Below, in pieces: positions 43,720 to 51,963 of a stretch of 64,000 bases of DNA; the stretch's first letter is position 1; each line of letters opens with the position of its first letter. The notes under the pieces are model-generated. The model saw nothing but the letters and a program-made list of their open reading frames with translations, had not been told where the DNA came from and ran no database searches. The stretch covers positions 68,111 to 132,110 of the forward strand of contig DJHS01000054.1 in NCBI GenBank assembly GCA_002433235.1, given 5' to 3'. The translations under genes were made by a program, and so were the position numbers. The stretch comes from UBA6614 sp002433235 (GTDB lineage: Bacteria; Verrucomicrobiota; Verrucomicrobiia; Limisphaerales; UBA1100).

Positions 43720-44243
43720 GTGGACTTTGGCGGGGCGGGTTTAAAGGCGGTGACGTGAACCAGTCGGTCGGCCATCTCATGAAGCTTCGCCATGTCTTCT
43801 CCTGAAGGATCGGTGCCGGCGAACTTAGCGTCGTCGCATTCCCTGAGGAAATCCTCGGCCAATCCCAGTTCCTCCTTGTTGAGCAGGGTGCAGGTTCTCA
43901 GGTGATCAAGGATTTCATCGGTGGTGCGCTCGGAGGCCTGAAGAGTGAATTTTTCCGCGAGATAAACGCGAATGGTGTCCGACAACAGTGCGCAGACCGT
44001 TGCGGGTTCGCCAATGAGTTTTTTGCATTCCGAGAGCTTTCGCATGGCTTCGATATGGGGAGGTTCGCCGGGTGGGGTTTCCCCGGTGCGGCGGTAGACC
44101 CACAATAAGCCCGCCACAAGGAAGGCCAGCAGGACAGCCAAGGCAAACGCCCAAGGGAGCCATGACCACGGGTCGGAATTCTCGATGGGCGGCTTAATGT
44201 CGAGCAGCTTAGCGGGGACGGCACTGGGGTGGGTGGCGTTCAT
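43716..44243 (-). CDS. DUF4381-like single-pass membrane protein of the Bat operon
   Basis: A 175-residue protein: short periplasmic N-terminus rich in Pro, one transmembrane helix (about 28-50, 'LPWAFALAVLLAFLVAGLLW') and a helical cytoplasmic domain ('SDTIRVYLAEKFTL', 'LAEDFLRECDDAKFAG') like the small proteins found between DUF58 and batA in many moxR operons. Overlaps at both ends show translational coupling. Its function is unknown; a scaffold role is inference. Confidence 0.78.
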   Translation of the reverse strand: MNATHPSAVPAKLLDIKPPIENSDPWSWLPWAFALAVLLAFLVAGLLWVYRRTGETPPGEPPHIEAMRKLSECKKLIGEPATVCALLSDTIRVYLAEKFTLQASERTTDEILDHLRTCTLLNKEELGLAEDFLRECDDAKFAGTDPSGEDMAKLHEMADRLVHVTAFKPAPPKST

Positions 44244-45118
44244 CGACGGAAGGCGCGCCGACGTTCGCGCACCGCGAAGAAACGGGACAGGGGTCGCACA
44301 TAGTCCTCGCCCGTCCGGAGGCTGAGGCTGTCGATGCCAAGCCGTCCGAGATCTTCTTCCAGCAGGGCTTGTTCCTCTGCGCGCTTGGCGGCGAAAGTGT
44401 CGGCTTGCCGGGTGGAGAGCTCGATCACTTCGCCCGTTTCCGCATCCTCTAGCGCCACGCGGCCGACAAGGGGCAGGGTGTGTTCGCCGGGGTCGGAAAC
44501 CTGTATGGCCACAACATCGTGGCGGCGATTGGCTTGTCGCAGGGGTTTTTCGGGAAGGGCATCAAGGAAATCCGAGATGAGAATGGCGACGGTTTTTCGG
44601 GCTGAGATGCGGCTTAGGAATTCCAGTGGGGCGTGCAGATCCGTGCCTCGCCGGCGGGGCTGGTGATGAAGAACCTCGCGGACGACGCGGAGGGAATGGC
44701 GCTTGCCGGTGCGCGGAGGGACAAAGAGCTCGACTTCCTCGGTGAAGAGGATCAAGCCGACCTTATCATGATTTCGATTTGCGGCTAGGGCGAGGACGCT
44801 GGCCATCTCGGCGGCCAGTTCGCGCTTGGACTGTTCCCCGCTGCCGTACCGACCGGATCCACTGAGGTCAACGGCCAGCATCACGGTCAATTCGCGTTCC
44901 TCAACGAATTTCTTGATGAACGGGGTGTTCATCCGCGCGGTGACGTTCCAGTCAATGAACCGTACATCGTCGCCGGGCTGATATTCGCGCACCTCGTCAA
45001 ACTCCATTCCATGTCCCTTGAATGCGCTGGTGTACTGGCTGGAAAGCAGCTCGGTGACCAGACGATTTGTCTTGATTTCAATCTGCCGAACCTTGGCGAA
45101 TAGTTCTGTGGGAACCAT
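44240..45118 (-). CDS. DUF58 domain protein (vWA-like), MoxR partner
   Basis: A 292-residue cytoplasmic protein of the DUF58 family. The family motif is 'FDEVREYQPGDDVRFIDWNV' and it is followed by 'TARMNTPFIKKFVEERE' and a vWA-like 'MLAVDLSGSGRYG' strand. DUF58 proteins are always found next to MoxR ATPases and are thought to be adaptors for complex assembly. The ATG overlaps the downstream start as ATGA and the gene lies 12 bases after moxR. Confidence 0.93.
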   Translation of the reverse strand: MVPTELFAKVRQIEIKTNRLVTELLSSQYTSAFKGHGMEFDEVREYQPGDDVRFIDWNVTARMNTPFIKKFVEERELTVMLAVDLSGSGRYGSGEQSKRELAAEMASVLALAANRNHDKVGLILFTEEVELFVPPRTGKRHSLRVVREVLHHQPRRRGTDLHAPLEFLSRISARKTVAILISDFLDALPEKPLRQANRRHDVVAIQVSDPGEHTLPLVGRVALEDAETGEVIELSTRQADTFAAKRAEEQALLEEDLGRLGIDSLSLRTGEDYVRPLSRFFAVRERRRAFRR

Positions 45119-45130
45119 GGCGGAATGGGT

Positions 45131-46123
45131 CTATGGCACGGGAAGGGTGTCGAGGAGTTTCTGGACAATGTCCTCGCTGGAAAGCTCTTCGGCTTCGGCC
45201 TCGTAGGTGATGATCACACGGTGCCGGAGGACATCGAGCGCGATGGCCTTGACGTCCTGCGGAGTAACATAGCCGCGGCCTTGCGTGAAGGCGTGTGCCT
45301 TGGCGGCCAGAGTGAGGAAAATGGTGGCGCGGGGCGACGCGCCCAGTTGGATGTAGGGTGCGATGGGAATCTTGTACTCGTCCGGCTTACGCGTGGCGCA
45401 GACGAGATCGACGATGTAATCCTTGACCTTATCATCGACATAAATCTCATCGAGCAACTTTCGGGCTTTGAGGATCTGCTCGCCGGAAGTCACCCGGTTG
45501 GCCTCGGGCAATCCCTCGGTCTTGGCCATAAGGTCGAGAATTTGCCGTTCCTCCGAGCGGTCGGGGTACTCGATCTTCAGCTTGAGCATAAACCGGTCGA
45601 CCTGTGCCTCGGGCAGTTGATAGGTGCCTTCCAGTTCAATGGGATTCTCGGTAGCGAGAACAAGGAATGGCTCCTCCAGACCGAATGTTTTGTCTCCGAG
45701 GGTGACTTGCTTTTCCTGCATGGCCTCAAGGAGCGCGCTCTGTACTTTTGCGGGCGCGCGGTTGATTTCATCCGCCAGAACGAGGTTTGCATGGACGGGG
45801 CCAAGGTGGGTTGAAAACTCGCCGTTCTGCGGGTTGTAAATTTGCGTGCCCACCACGTCGGCGGGCAGCATGTCTGGCGTGAATTGAAGGCGCGAAAAGT
45901 TTAGGTCCATGGTGGAGGCCAGCGTCTTGACGGCCAGGGTCTTGGCCAGGCCAGGCACACCCTCCAGGAGCACATGGCCATTGGCGAGCAGGCCGATGAT
46001 GAGACGATCCACCAAGTAGGATTGGCCGACGATAACTTTGCCAATCTCCGCGCGCAGGGGCTCGAGAAACGCTCCTTCGGCTCGCACCGCTTCGTCGATG
46101 ACGGCGATTTCCTCAGTCTTCAT
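45131..46123 (-). CDS. moxR: MoxR-family AAA+ ATPase
   Basis: A 330-residue AAA+ ATPase of the MoxR/RavA class, expected to be a chaperone for assembly of envelope or metal-containing complexes with the vWA proteins of the same operon. Walker A is GVPGLAKT (55-62), Walker B 'LVLADEINR' (114-122), sensor 1 'LVLATENPIE', arginine finger region 'LPEAQVDRF', sensor 2 'GASPRATIFL'. The ATG at 46123 is chosen; a 12-residue extension to 46159 runs through the candidate promoter. First gene of an operon of seven. Confidence 0.96.
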   Translation of the reverse strand: MKTEEIAVIDEAVRAEGAFLEPLRAEIGKVIVGQSYLVDRLIIGLLANGHVLLEGVPGLAKTLAVKTLASTMDLNFSRLQFTPDMLPADVVGTQIYNPQNGEFSTHLGPVHANLVLADEINRAPAKVQSALLEAMQEKQVTLGDKTFGLEEPFLVLATENPIELEGTYQLPEAQVDRFMLKLKIEYPDRSEERQILDLMAKTEGLPEANRVTSGEQILKARKLLDEIYVDDKVKDYIVDLVCATRKPDEYKIPIAPYIQLGASPRATIFLTLAAKAHAFTQGRGYVTPQDVKAIALDVLRHRVIITYEAEAEELSSEDIVQKLLDTLPVP

Positions 46124-46131
46124 GCGCGGCC

Positions 46132-46159
46132 AATGTAAAGCCCGCTGAAAGAGGCGCAA
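46132..46159 (-). promoter_or_regulatory. Candidate promoter of the moxR-bat operon, near-leaderless
   Basis: Minus strand: TTGCGC (46154-46159), 16-base spacer, TACATT (46132-46137), then eight bases to the moxR ATG. No Shine-Dalgarno is visible before this ATG, unlike genes inside the operon. Confidence 0.4.
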
Positions 46160-46194
46160 AGGAAACTTATTCGGGAAGGGCCGGGTTGTTGGAT

Positions 46195-46548
46195 TTAATC
46201 CAGCAGATTTGTCCAGTCCGCCTCGTTAAAACCCACCACGCCGTCCTGTCCTTTCAACACGAAGGGGCGCTTGACGAGATTGCCGTGGGTGGTCAGCAGG
46301 TCGATAGCCTCGGCGGCGGTCATTCCCGGCAGTTTGTCCTTCATGCCCATGGCTTTGTAGTCGCCGCCGGAGGTGTTGAAGAGCTTGCGCAGGTTGCCGT
46401 TGTACACCTGGAGCATCCGCTGCAACTCCACCTTGTTCGGCGGTTGCTCACGGATGGCGATTTTCTGGTAATCCACGCCGCGTGCATCCAGCCATTTCAA
46501 CGCCTTGCGACAGGTGCCGCAGCCTTTGTATTCGTAAACTTTGAGCAT
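46195..46548 (-). CDS. ArsC/Spx-family thioredoxin-fold protein
   Basis: A 117-residue protein with the CxxC start 'YEYKGCGTCRKALKWL' (C10, C13), 'REQPPNKVELQRML' and 'LVKRPFVLKG' typical of the arsenate reductase/Spx/YffB family. It could be a glutathione- or thioredoxin-linked reductase or a regulator; sequence alone does not say. It is the last gene of the nusA-ribF series, 12 bases after ribF. Confidence 0.88.
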   Translation of the reverse strand: MLKVYEYKGCGTCRKALKWLDARGVDYQKIAIREQPPNKVELQRMLQVYNGNLRKLFNTSGGDYKAMGMKDKLPGMTAAEAIDLLTTHGNLVKRPFVLKGQDGVVGFNEADWTNLLD

Positions 46549-46560
46549 GGTCTTGGCGGG

Positions 46561-47493
46561 TCAGCGATCTGCGAAAATCCCCCGAATGGTGGCGATATCT
46601 TTCGTGATCTGCGCCTGCAAAACTTCGAGGGAATCAAATTTCTGTTCGTCGCGGATTTTCTGGACGAAGGTGAGTTGGAGGGTTTTACCGTAAAGGTCGG
46701 CGTCGAAGTCGAGGAGATGGGCCTCGACGTGGAAGGAAGGGGTGGCGTCGGTGACGGTGGGGCGGTGGCCGAGATTGACGGCGGCACGGTGAGTTTGTCC
46801 ATCGACCTCGGCGTGGGCGGCGTAGACGCCGTGGGGCGGAGTGCTGCGGCCGGCGCAGTCGAGGTTGGCGGTAGGATGGCCAAGGTCGCGGCCACGCTGG
46901 TCACCCCTGATGACCTGCCCGGTCAGGGCGTACTCGCGGCCGAGCATCTGGGTGGCCTCGTCCAGCAAACCCTCGCTGATGGCTTGGCGAATGCGGGTGC
47001 TGCTGACCGTCTGGCCATCCAAGGCAACCGCGGCAAGGCCGTGGACGGTGAAATGGAGTTCGTTGCCTAGTTGCTGGAGCAGGGCGACGTCGCCCGCGCG
47101 GTTGTGGCCGAAGGCGAACTTGGCGCCGACGCAGAGGCTCTTTATGTCGCTCAAGCCTTTGTGGAGCTGGCGGATGAAGTCGGCGGCGGGGACTTGGCTC
47201 ATGGCCTCGTCGAATTTTAAAAGAAGGGTGGCATTGACGCCGAGAGCTGCGATGGCGTCGAGGCGCTGTGGGAGGGATTGGATGAGACGTGGTGCGCGGG
47301 TAGGGGCAATGATGGTGGCGGGGTGGCTGTCGAAGGTGACGCAGAGGCTGGCAGCCTCGTGCTGGTGGGCGTCGGTGACGGCTTGGCGGATGACTTGTTG
47401 GTGGCCGAGGTGGACGCCGTCGAACATGCCGATGGCGGCGCAGACGCGGCCGGTGGGCGGGGCGAGCTCGGCGGGGTCGTGGATGATTTTCAT
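46561..47493 (-). CDS. ribF: Bifunctional riboflavin kinase / FAD synthetase RibF
   Basis: Makes FMN and then FAD from riboflavin. The N-terminal adenylyltransferase domain has 'IGMFDGVHLGHQQVI' (nucleotidyltransferase HxGH-type site), 'FDSHPATII' and 'FAFGHNRAGD'. The C-terminal riboflavin kinase domain has 'GRDLGHPTANLD' and 'YAAHAEVDG'. Length 310 is normal. It overlaps the truB end (ATGA), which is a common pairing. Confidence 0.95.
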   Translation of the reverse strand: MKIIHDPAELAPPTGRVCAAIGMFDGVHLGHQQVIRQAVTDAHQHEAASLCVTFDSHPATIIAPTRAPRLIQSLPQRLDAIAALGVNATLLLKFDEAMSQVPAADFIRQLHKGLSDIKSLCVGAKFAFGHNRAGDVALLQQLGNELHFTVHGLAAVALDGQTVSSTRIRQAISEGLLDEATQMLGREYALTGQVIRGDQRGRDLGHPTANLDCAGRSTPPHGVYAAHAEVDGQTHRAAVNLGHRPTVTDATPSFHVEAHLLDFDADLYGKTLQLTFVQKIRDEQKFDSLEVLQAQITKDIATIRGIFADR

Positions 47494-48215
47494 GCCGGCT
47501 GCAGCAGGCGGGCGAGGTCGATCAGGGTCATGAGGCGGCCGGGCAATTCCCCTTCTGGTAGATGGCAGAGGGCCTCGAGACGGATGGCGTCGGCGACGTC
47601 GAAGGTGCCGGAGCGGGTGCGGTGGAGGTGTTTTAAATGTGCGCCGCAGCCGAGGTGCTGGCCCAGTTCGTGGGCGAGGCTGCGGACGTAGGTGCCCTTA
47701 GTGCAGCGCACTTGGAAGCGCGCGACGGGCGGGGCGTAGGCGGTGAATTCAAATTGATAAATGTGGACGAGCTTGGGTTCGCGCTCAACCTCGCGGCCTT
47801 TGCGGGCGAGCTTGTAAAGGGCGACCCCGTCCTTCTTGACGGCAGACACCATGGGGGGCAGTTGCTGCTGGTCGCCGTGGAAAGTGGCAGCGGCGGCGTT
47901 GAGAGCATTGAGGGTGAGGTCGGGCAGATCACGGGTCTCGGTGATTTGACCGTCGGCATCGTAGCTGTCGGTGGTGGCACCGAGGGAGATGGCACCCTCG
48001 TAGGCCTTGTCCTCGGCCATGAGTTTCTGGCTAAGCTTGGTGGCGCGGCCGAGGAGGCAGACGAGCAAACCGGTGGCACCGGGGTCAAGCGTTCCACAGT
48101 GGCCGACCTTCTTCAGTCGGTACAGATCACGGACGACATCGACGACGTCGTGGCTGGTGGGGCCGGCGGGCTTGTCGATGAGGAGCGCGCCGTGAATTTC
48201 ACTGGGCTCGGACAT
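47490..48215 (-). CDS. truB: tRNA pseudouridine(55) synthase TruB
   Basis: Converts U55 of tRNAs to pseudouridine. The catalytic loop 'KVGHCGTLDPGATGLL' holds the essential Asp. Other marks are 'LLIDKPAGPTSHDVV' at the start, 'PPMVSAVKKDG' and 'GTYVRSLAHELG'. At 241 residues it is short for the family because the C-terminal PUA-like domain is absent. The ATG at 48215 overlaps the nrnA stop by one base; a GTG one codon earlier is an alternative. Confidence 0.95.
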   Translation of the reverse strand: MSEPSEIHGALLIDKPAGPTSHDVVDVVRDLYRLKKVGHCGTLDPGATGLLVCLLGRATKLSQKLMAEDKAYEGAISLGATTDSYDADGQITETRDLPDLTLNALNAAAATFHGDQQQLPPMVSAVKKDGVALYKLARKGREVEREPKLVHIYQFEFTAYAPPVARFQVRCTKGTYVRSLAHELGQHLGCGAHLKHLHRTRSGTFDVADAIRLEALCHLPEGELPGRLMTLIDLARLLQPA

Positions 48216-49207
48216 CACGGAGTTCCGTTGATAGCGGCGACGGCGTCCTTGGCGGCTTTCAAGACTTGGCGTTGCACAGTACGGGGGTTGCCGGGGATAC
48301 GAGCGCCGGCGGCGGATTGGTGGCCGCCCCCGCCAAAGGCGCCGGCGATGGCGGAGACGTCAATGCTGGGCGCCTTACTGCGCAGGCTGATACGGGTGAT
48401 CTCAGGTTCGATCTCCTCAAAGAGGCAGGCGACCTTGACGGTCTCAATGTCGCGGATGTGGTCGATAAGGCCCTCACTCTCGTCGGGGATGGCACCGGCA
48501 CGCGCGTAGTCGCGGCGGCGAATCCAGAAGTAGGCGATCTGGTTTTTCTGGCTGAGCTTGAAGCTGTTGTACATGTGCTTGAGCAGGCGCACGCGGGAGA
48601 GGGGGTAGCTTTGGTAGACTTCGTTACAGATGGTGGCGAGGTCGGCACCCTTGGTGACCAGTTCGGCGGCAGCGTGGTAGGTGGTGGGACGTGTAGTGGG
48701 GTACTGGAAGCTGCCGGTGTCGGTGCTGATGGCGGTGAAAAGGTTGTCGGCGATGAGGGGGGTGATGGGCCAACCGGCCTGCTTGATGAGCTGGTGGATG
48801 AGTTCGCCGGTGGAAGCGGAGCGGGCGTTCACCCAATTGATGTCGCCGTAACGCGAGTTGCTGCCGTGGTGGTCGATGTTGATGAGCAAGCTGCGTTGTT
48901 CGATGCAGGGGCAGATGGTGCCGAGGCGGTCGTAGTTGGCGCAGTCGGTGGTGATGACGGCGTCGAATTTTTTCCCGGGCTTGGGGGTGGCGAGCAGTTT
49001 TCTGGGGTCGAGAAAGGCGAGCTTCTCGGGCATTGGATCCTGGTTCCAGACGACCACCTTCTTGCCGCGCTCGCGCAGGGAATAGGCCAAGGCGAGCTGC
49101 GAGCCGATGCAGTCGCCGTCGGGTCGCATATGGCCGCCGATGGCAAAGGTGTGGCAGCCCTTGAGCGCGTTGAGGATGCGGTCGATGATTTTCAGCCGAC
49201 GTTTCAT
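48215..49207 (-). CDS. nrnA: DHH/DHHA1 phosphoesterase NrnA (nanoRNase / pAp phosphatase)
   Basis: A 330-residue DHH-family phosphodiesterase. The metal-binding motifs are 'GHMRPDGDCIGS', 'TTDCANYDRLG' and 'NIDHHGSNSRYGD'. The DHHA1 domain ends with 'GAFGGGGHQSAAG'. NrnA degrades oligoribonucleotides and 3'-phosphoadenosine 5'-phosphate. Its place between rbfA and truB is widespread. It overlaps both neighbours by one to four bases. Confidence 0.93.
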   Translation of the reverse strand: MKRRLKIIDRILNALKGCHTFAIGGHMRPDGDCIGSQLALAYSLRERGKKVVVWNQDPMPEKLAFLDPRKLLATPKPGKKFDAVITTDCANYDRLGTICPCIEQRSLLINIDHHGSNSRYGDINWVNARSASTGELIHQLIKQAGWPITPLIADNLFTAISTDTGSFQYPTTRPTTYHAAAELVTKGADLATICNEVYQSYPLSRVRLLKHMYNSFKLSQKNQIAYFWIRRRDYARAGAIPDESEGLIDHIRDIETVKVACLFEEIEPEITRISLRSKAPSIDVSAIAGAFGGGGHQSAAGARIPGNPRTVQRQVLKAAKDAVAAINGTP

Positions 49208-49554
49208 GCCTGCCCATCCTCCAACTCCTCGAGGATCTGCAGCACGCGGTTGCCCTGCTCGATGGAGTCATCCAGCTTGAACTTGATGCGCGGCGTGTAT
49301 CGCAACACAACGTCCCGGGCCAATAGGGATTGCAGGTGGCCTCGCTGTTTCTCGAGCGTGTTGGTGGCTTTCCGCCGCTGTGCCTTGGATCCAACCACGC
49401 CGACGTAAACGATGGCGGATTTGAGATCATTGCCGACGCCAACCTCGTTGATGTTCAACAGGCCACACTCGCTGCTGTCGATCTCGCGGCGGAGAATCTC
49501 AGCAAGGGTGCGTTTCAACAATTCACGCACGCGTTCATGGCGCAGGGAAGGCAT
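49204..49554 (-). CDS. rbfA: Ribosome-binding factor A
   Basis: A 116-residue KH-like protein that helps mature the 30S subunit by binding near helix 1 of 16S rRNA. 'RHERVRELLKRTLAEIL', 'VYVGVVGSK' and the C-terminal 'LRYTPRIKFKLDDSIEQG' are standard RbfA blocks. It follows infB after 12 bases and overlaps nrnA (ATGA). Confidence 0.93.
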   Translation of the reverse strand: MPSLRHERVRELLKRTLAEILRREIDSSECGLLNINEVGVGNDLKSAIVYVGVVGSKAQRRKATNTLEKQRGHLQSLLARDVVLRYTPRIKFKLDDSIEQGNRVLQILEELEDGQA

Positions 49555-49566
49555 GGCCGAGTTGGT

Positions 49567-51954
49567 TTAAAGTTCCTGGGCAACCTGCTCGAGCTTGAAG
49601 CTCTCGATGACGTCACCCTTTTCGTAGGCATCAAAGCCGTGCACGCGAATGCCGCAGTCCATACCCGTGCGAACTACGTCGACATTTTCCTTGAATCGGC
49701 GGAGAGACTCGGTTTCGCCGGTATGTACCGGTTTGCCGCGGCGCATGACCCGCACCTTGCCGCGTGAGATGCGTCCGTCGCTGACCACACAACCGGCGAT
49801 GACGCCACCCTTGGAAAGCGGGAACAATTCGCGCACTTCCGCGCTGCCGATGACGACCTCCTTGGCAATGGGGTCGAGCAGGCCGGCCATGGCGTCCATC
49901 ACTTCGTCAACCAGTTCATAGATGATCTTGTAGGTCTTGATCTGCACTCCGTGGTGCTTGGCGAGATCGGGCACAGCTTTGTCGATCCGGGTGTGGAATC
50001 CTAGGATGACACCCGTGGAGGAGGCGGCGAGATTGACGTCCGATTCATTAATCGTGCCTACGCCGGAATGGATGACTTCCATGCTGACCTTCTCTGACTC
50101 AATCTTGTTGAGTGCCTCGACGATGGCCTCGGCTGAGCCTTGTGTGTCGGCCTTGACAATGACCTTTAAAATTTTTGCCTGTTCGGCTGCGATAGTGTCG
50201 AACAGGTTTTCGAGCGTGACGCCCGCAGCCCGGCCTTCGAGGAATTCCTGATGCGCCTTGTCGGCGCGATTTTCGGCCAGCTCGCGCGCAGCCTTCTCGT
50301 TTTCCACCGCGTGAAAATCATCGCCCGCCTCGGGCGCGCCGTTGAGACCGAGCAGTTTGGCAGCTACGGACGGCCCGGCTTCCTTCATGCGCTTGCCATC
50401 CTCGTTGATGAGCGCCCGCACTTTGCCGTAGTGCTGGCCACAAATCACGACCTGTCCAATCTTCAGGGTGCCCTTGCGGACAAGGACAGTCGCGGTGGGG
50501 CCGCCTTGTTCCATGGCGCTTTCCACCACACTGCCCACGGCCAGCCGGTTGGCGCTGGCCTTGAGTTCCATGATTTCCGCCTGCAACAACACCGCCTCCA
50601 GCAGCTCGTCAAGTCCCTGCTTCTTCAGGGCGGAGATGTCGCGAAACTGGGTGTCGCCTCCCCATTCCTCGCACTGAAGACCGTGCTCCTGCAATTCGGT
50701 CCGGGCCTGTTGTGGGTTGGCGTTGGGATGGTCGCACTTGTTGACGGCCACAATAATTTCCGCCCCTGCCTCTTTGGCGTGGTTGATGGCCTCGATGGTT
50801 TGGGGTTTCACCCCGTCGTCGGCGGCAATGACCAAAATGACAATGTCCGTGACATCTGCCCCGCGAGCACGCATGGCGCTGAACGCGGCATGGCCGGGGG
50901 TGTCGAGGAAGGTGATTTGCGCATCCTGTTTCTTCTTTTCCGGGTGAGGGAGAGTGACGGTGTAGGCGCCGATGTGCTGGGTGATGCCTCCCGATTCGCC
51001 AGCGACTACGTTGGCCTTGCGGAGGGCGTCGAGGAGTGTGGTCTTGCCATGGTCAACATGTCCCATGACGGTCACCACGGGCGGGCGGGGCTTTAAATCT
51101 TTCGGGTCATCGTCGTTGTCCAGTTCGAGGTGCTTCTTCTCGACCACAGGCTTGGCCGCGCCGCGTTCCCGTTTGCGCGCCTCAAATTTAAACCCATTCT
51201 TGGCGCAGAGCTGGCTTGCGGTCTGTTCGTCAATGGCTTGGTTGACATTGGCGAATACGCCAAGCTTCATGAGGTCGGCGATGAGTTGGAAAGGCTTGCG
51301 ATTGATTTGTTCGGCCAGCTCACGGACGATGATCGGTGGCTTGAGAGTTACCACTGGGGCGTCGGCTGGCGCAGTAAACTTTGGTTTGGCCGGTCCGCCA
51401 GATTTTTGTTCGCCTTTTCCACGGTCGGATTTCTTTTCGTCACGCTTGCGGTTTTCGCGTTGCTCACGGCGTGACGGGCGCCGGACATAATTTCCAAGAT
51501 CAATAAAACCGATTTTTTCGCCGACTTTGGGGCCGGTTGCTTCCGCTGCCGCTGCCGGAGGCTCTGGAGCTTCGACGGTTTCCTCTTCTTCAACGGTTTC
51601 TAGGGCATCCTCCTGATCTGCTAGCACCGCTTCCTCGCCATCGTCCTCGGTCTCTGCCTGAGGTTCTTCTTCGGGTTTCTCCTCGGGGTCGGGCTCGGGT
51701 TCCTTCTCGGGGGCGACAATGAGGATGGGGCCGCTATCCACGGGAGTCTCGACTTCGGCGGGCTTTTCCTCCGGCTCAGCCTCGGCGGGCTTCAATGATT
51801 TGGCGATCTCGGTCTCAAGAAATTCAGCCGTGATTTTGTCCAGCGAACTGGATGCCACACGCGCATTTTGAATGCCTAAGTCCTTGGCTTTCTCAAGCAC
51901 GTCCTTGCTCTTGATGCCGAGGCTCTTGGCGATGTCGTAAATGCGTACGGGCAT
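49567..51954 (-). CDS. infB: Translation initiation factor IF-2
   Basis: A 795-residue GTPase that places initiator tRNA on the 30S subunit. An IF2_N domain (1-52) is followed by an acidic Pro/Glu-rich linker (55-145), a basic stretch (157-190), a second IF2_N region (about 205-262) and the GTPase: G1 GHVDHGKT (298-305), then 'FLDTPGHAAF' and 'VAVNKCDHP'. C-terminal domains with 'KADTQGSAEAI' and 'GMDCGIRVHGFDAYEKGD' complete it. It starts 9 bases after nusA. Confidence 0.97.
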   Translation of the reverse strand: MPVRIYDIAKSLGIKSKDVLEKAKDLGIQNARVASSSLDKITAEFLETEIAKSLKPAEAEPEEKPAEVETPVDSGPILIVAPEKEPEPDPEEKPEEEPQAETEDDGEEAVLADQEDALETVEEEETVEAPEPPAAAAEATGPKVGEKIGFIDLGNYVRRPSRREQRENRKRDEKKSDRGKGEQKSGGPAKPKFTAPADAPVVTLKPPIIVRELAEQINRKPFQLIADLMKLGVFANVNQAIDEQTASQLCAKNGFKFEARKRERGAAKPVVEKKHLELDNDDDPKDLKPRPPVVTVMGHVDHGKTTLLDALRKANVVAGESGGITQHIGAYTVTLPHPEKKKQDAQITFLDTPGHAAFSAMRARGADVTDIVILVIAADDGVKPQTIEAINHAKEAGAEIIVAVNKCDHPNANPQQARTELQEHGLQCEEWGGDTQFRDISALKKQGLDELLEAVLLQAEIMELKASANRLAVGSVVESAMEQGGPTATVLVRKGTLKIGQVVICGQHYGKVRALINEDGKRMKEAGPSVAAKLLGLNGAPEAGDDFHAVENEKAARELAENRADKAHQEFLEGRAAGVTLENLFDTIAAEQAKILKVIVKADTQGSAEAIVEALNKIESEKVSMEVIHSGVGTINESDVNLAASSTGVILGFHTRIDKAVPDLAKHHGVQIKTYKIIYELVDEVMDAMAGLLDPIAKEVVIGSAEVRELFPLSKGGVIAGCVVSDGRISRGKVRVMRRGKPVHTGETESLRRFKENVDVVRTGMDCGIRVHGFDAYEKGDVIESFKLEQVAQEL

Positions 51955-51963
51955 GGTGTCTTA

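Noticed and set aside
48266..49408. 380-codon + strand open frame opposite nrnA and rbfA
   Set aside because: Gly/Asp/Val-rich shadow; both minus-strand genes have catalytic motifs and coupled starts.
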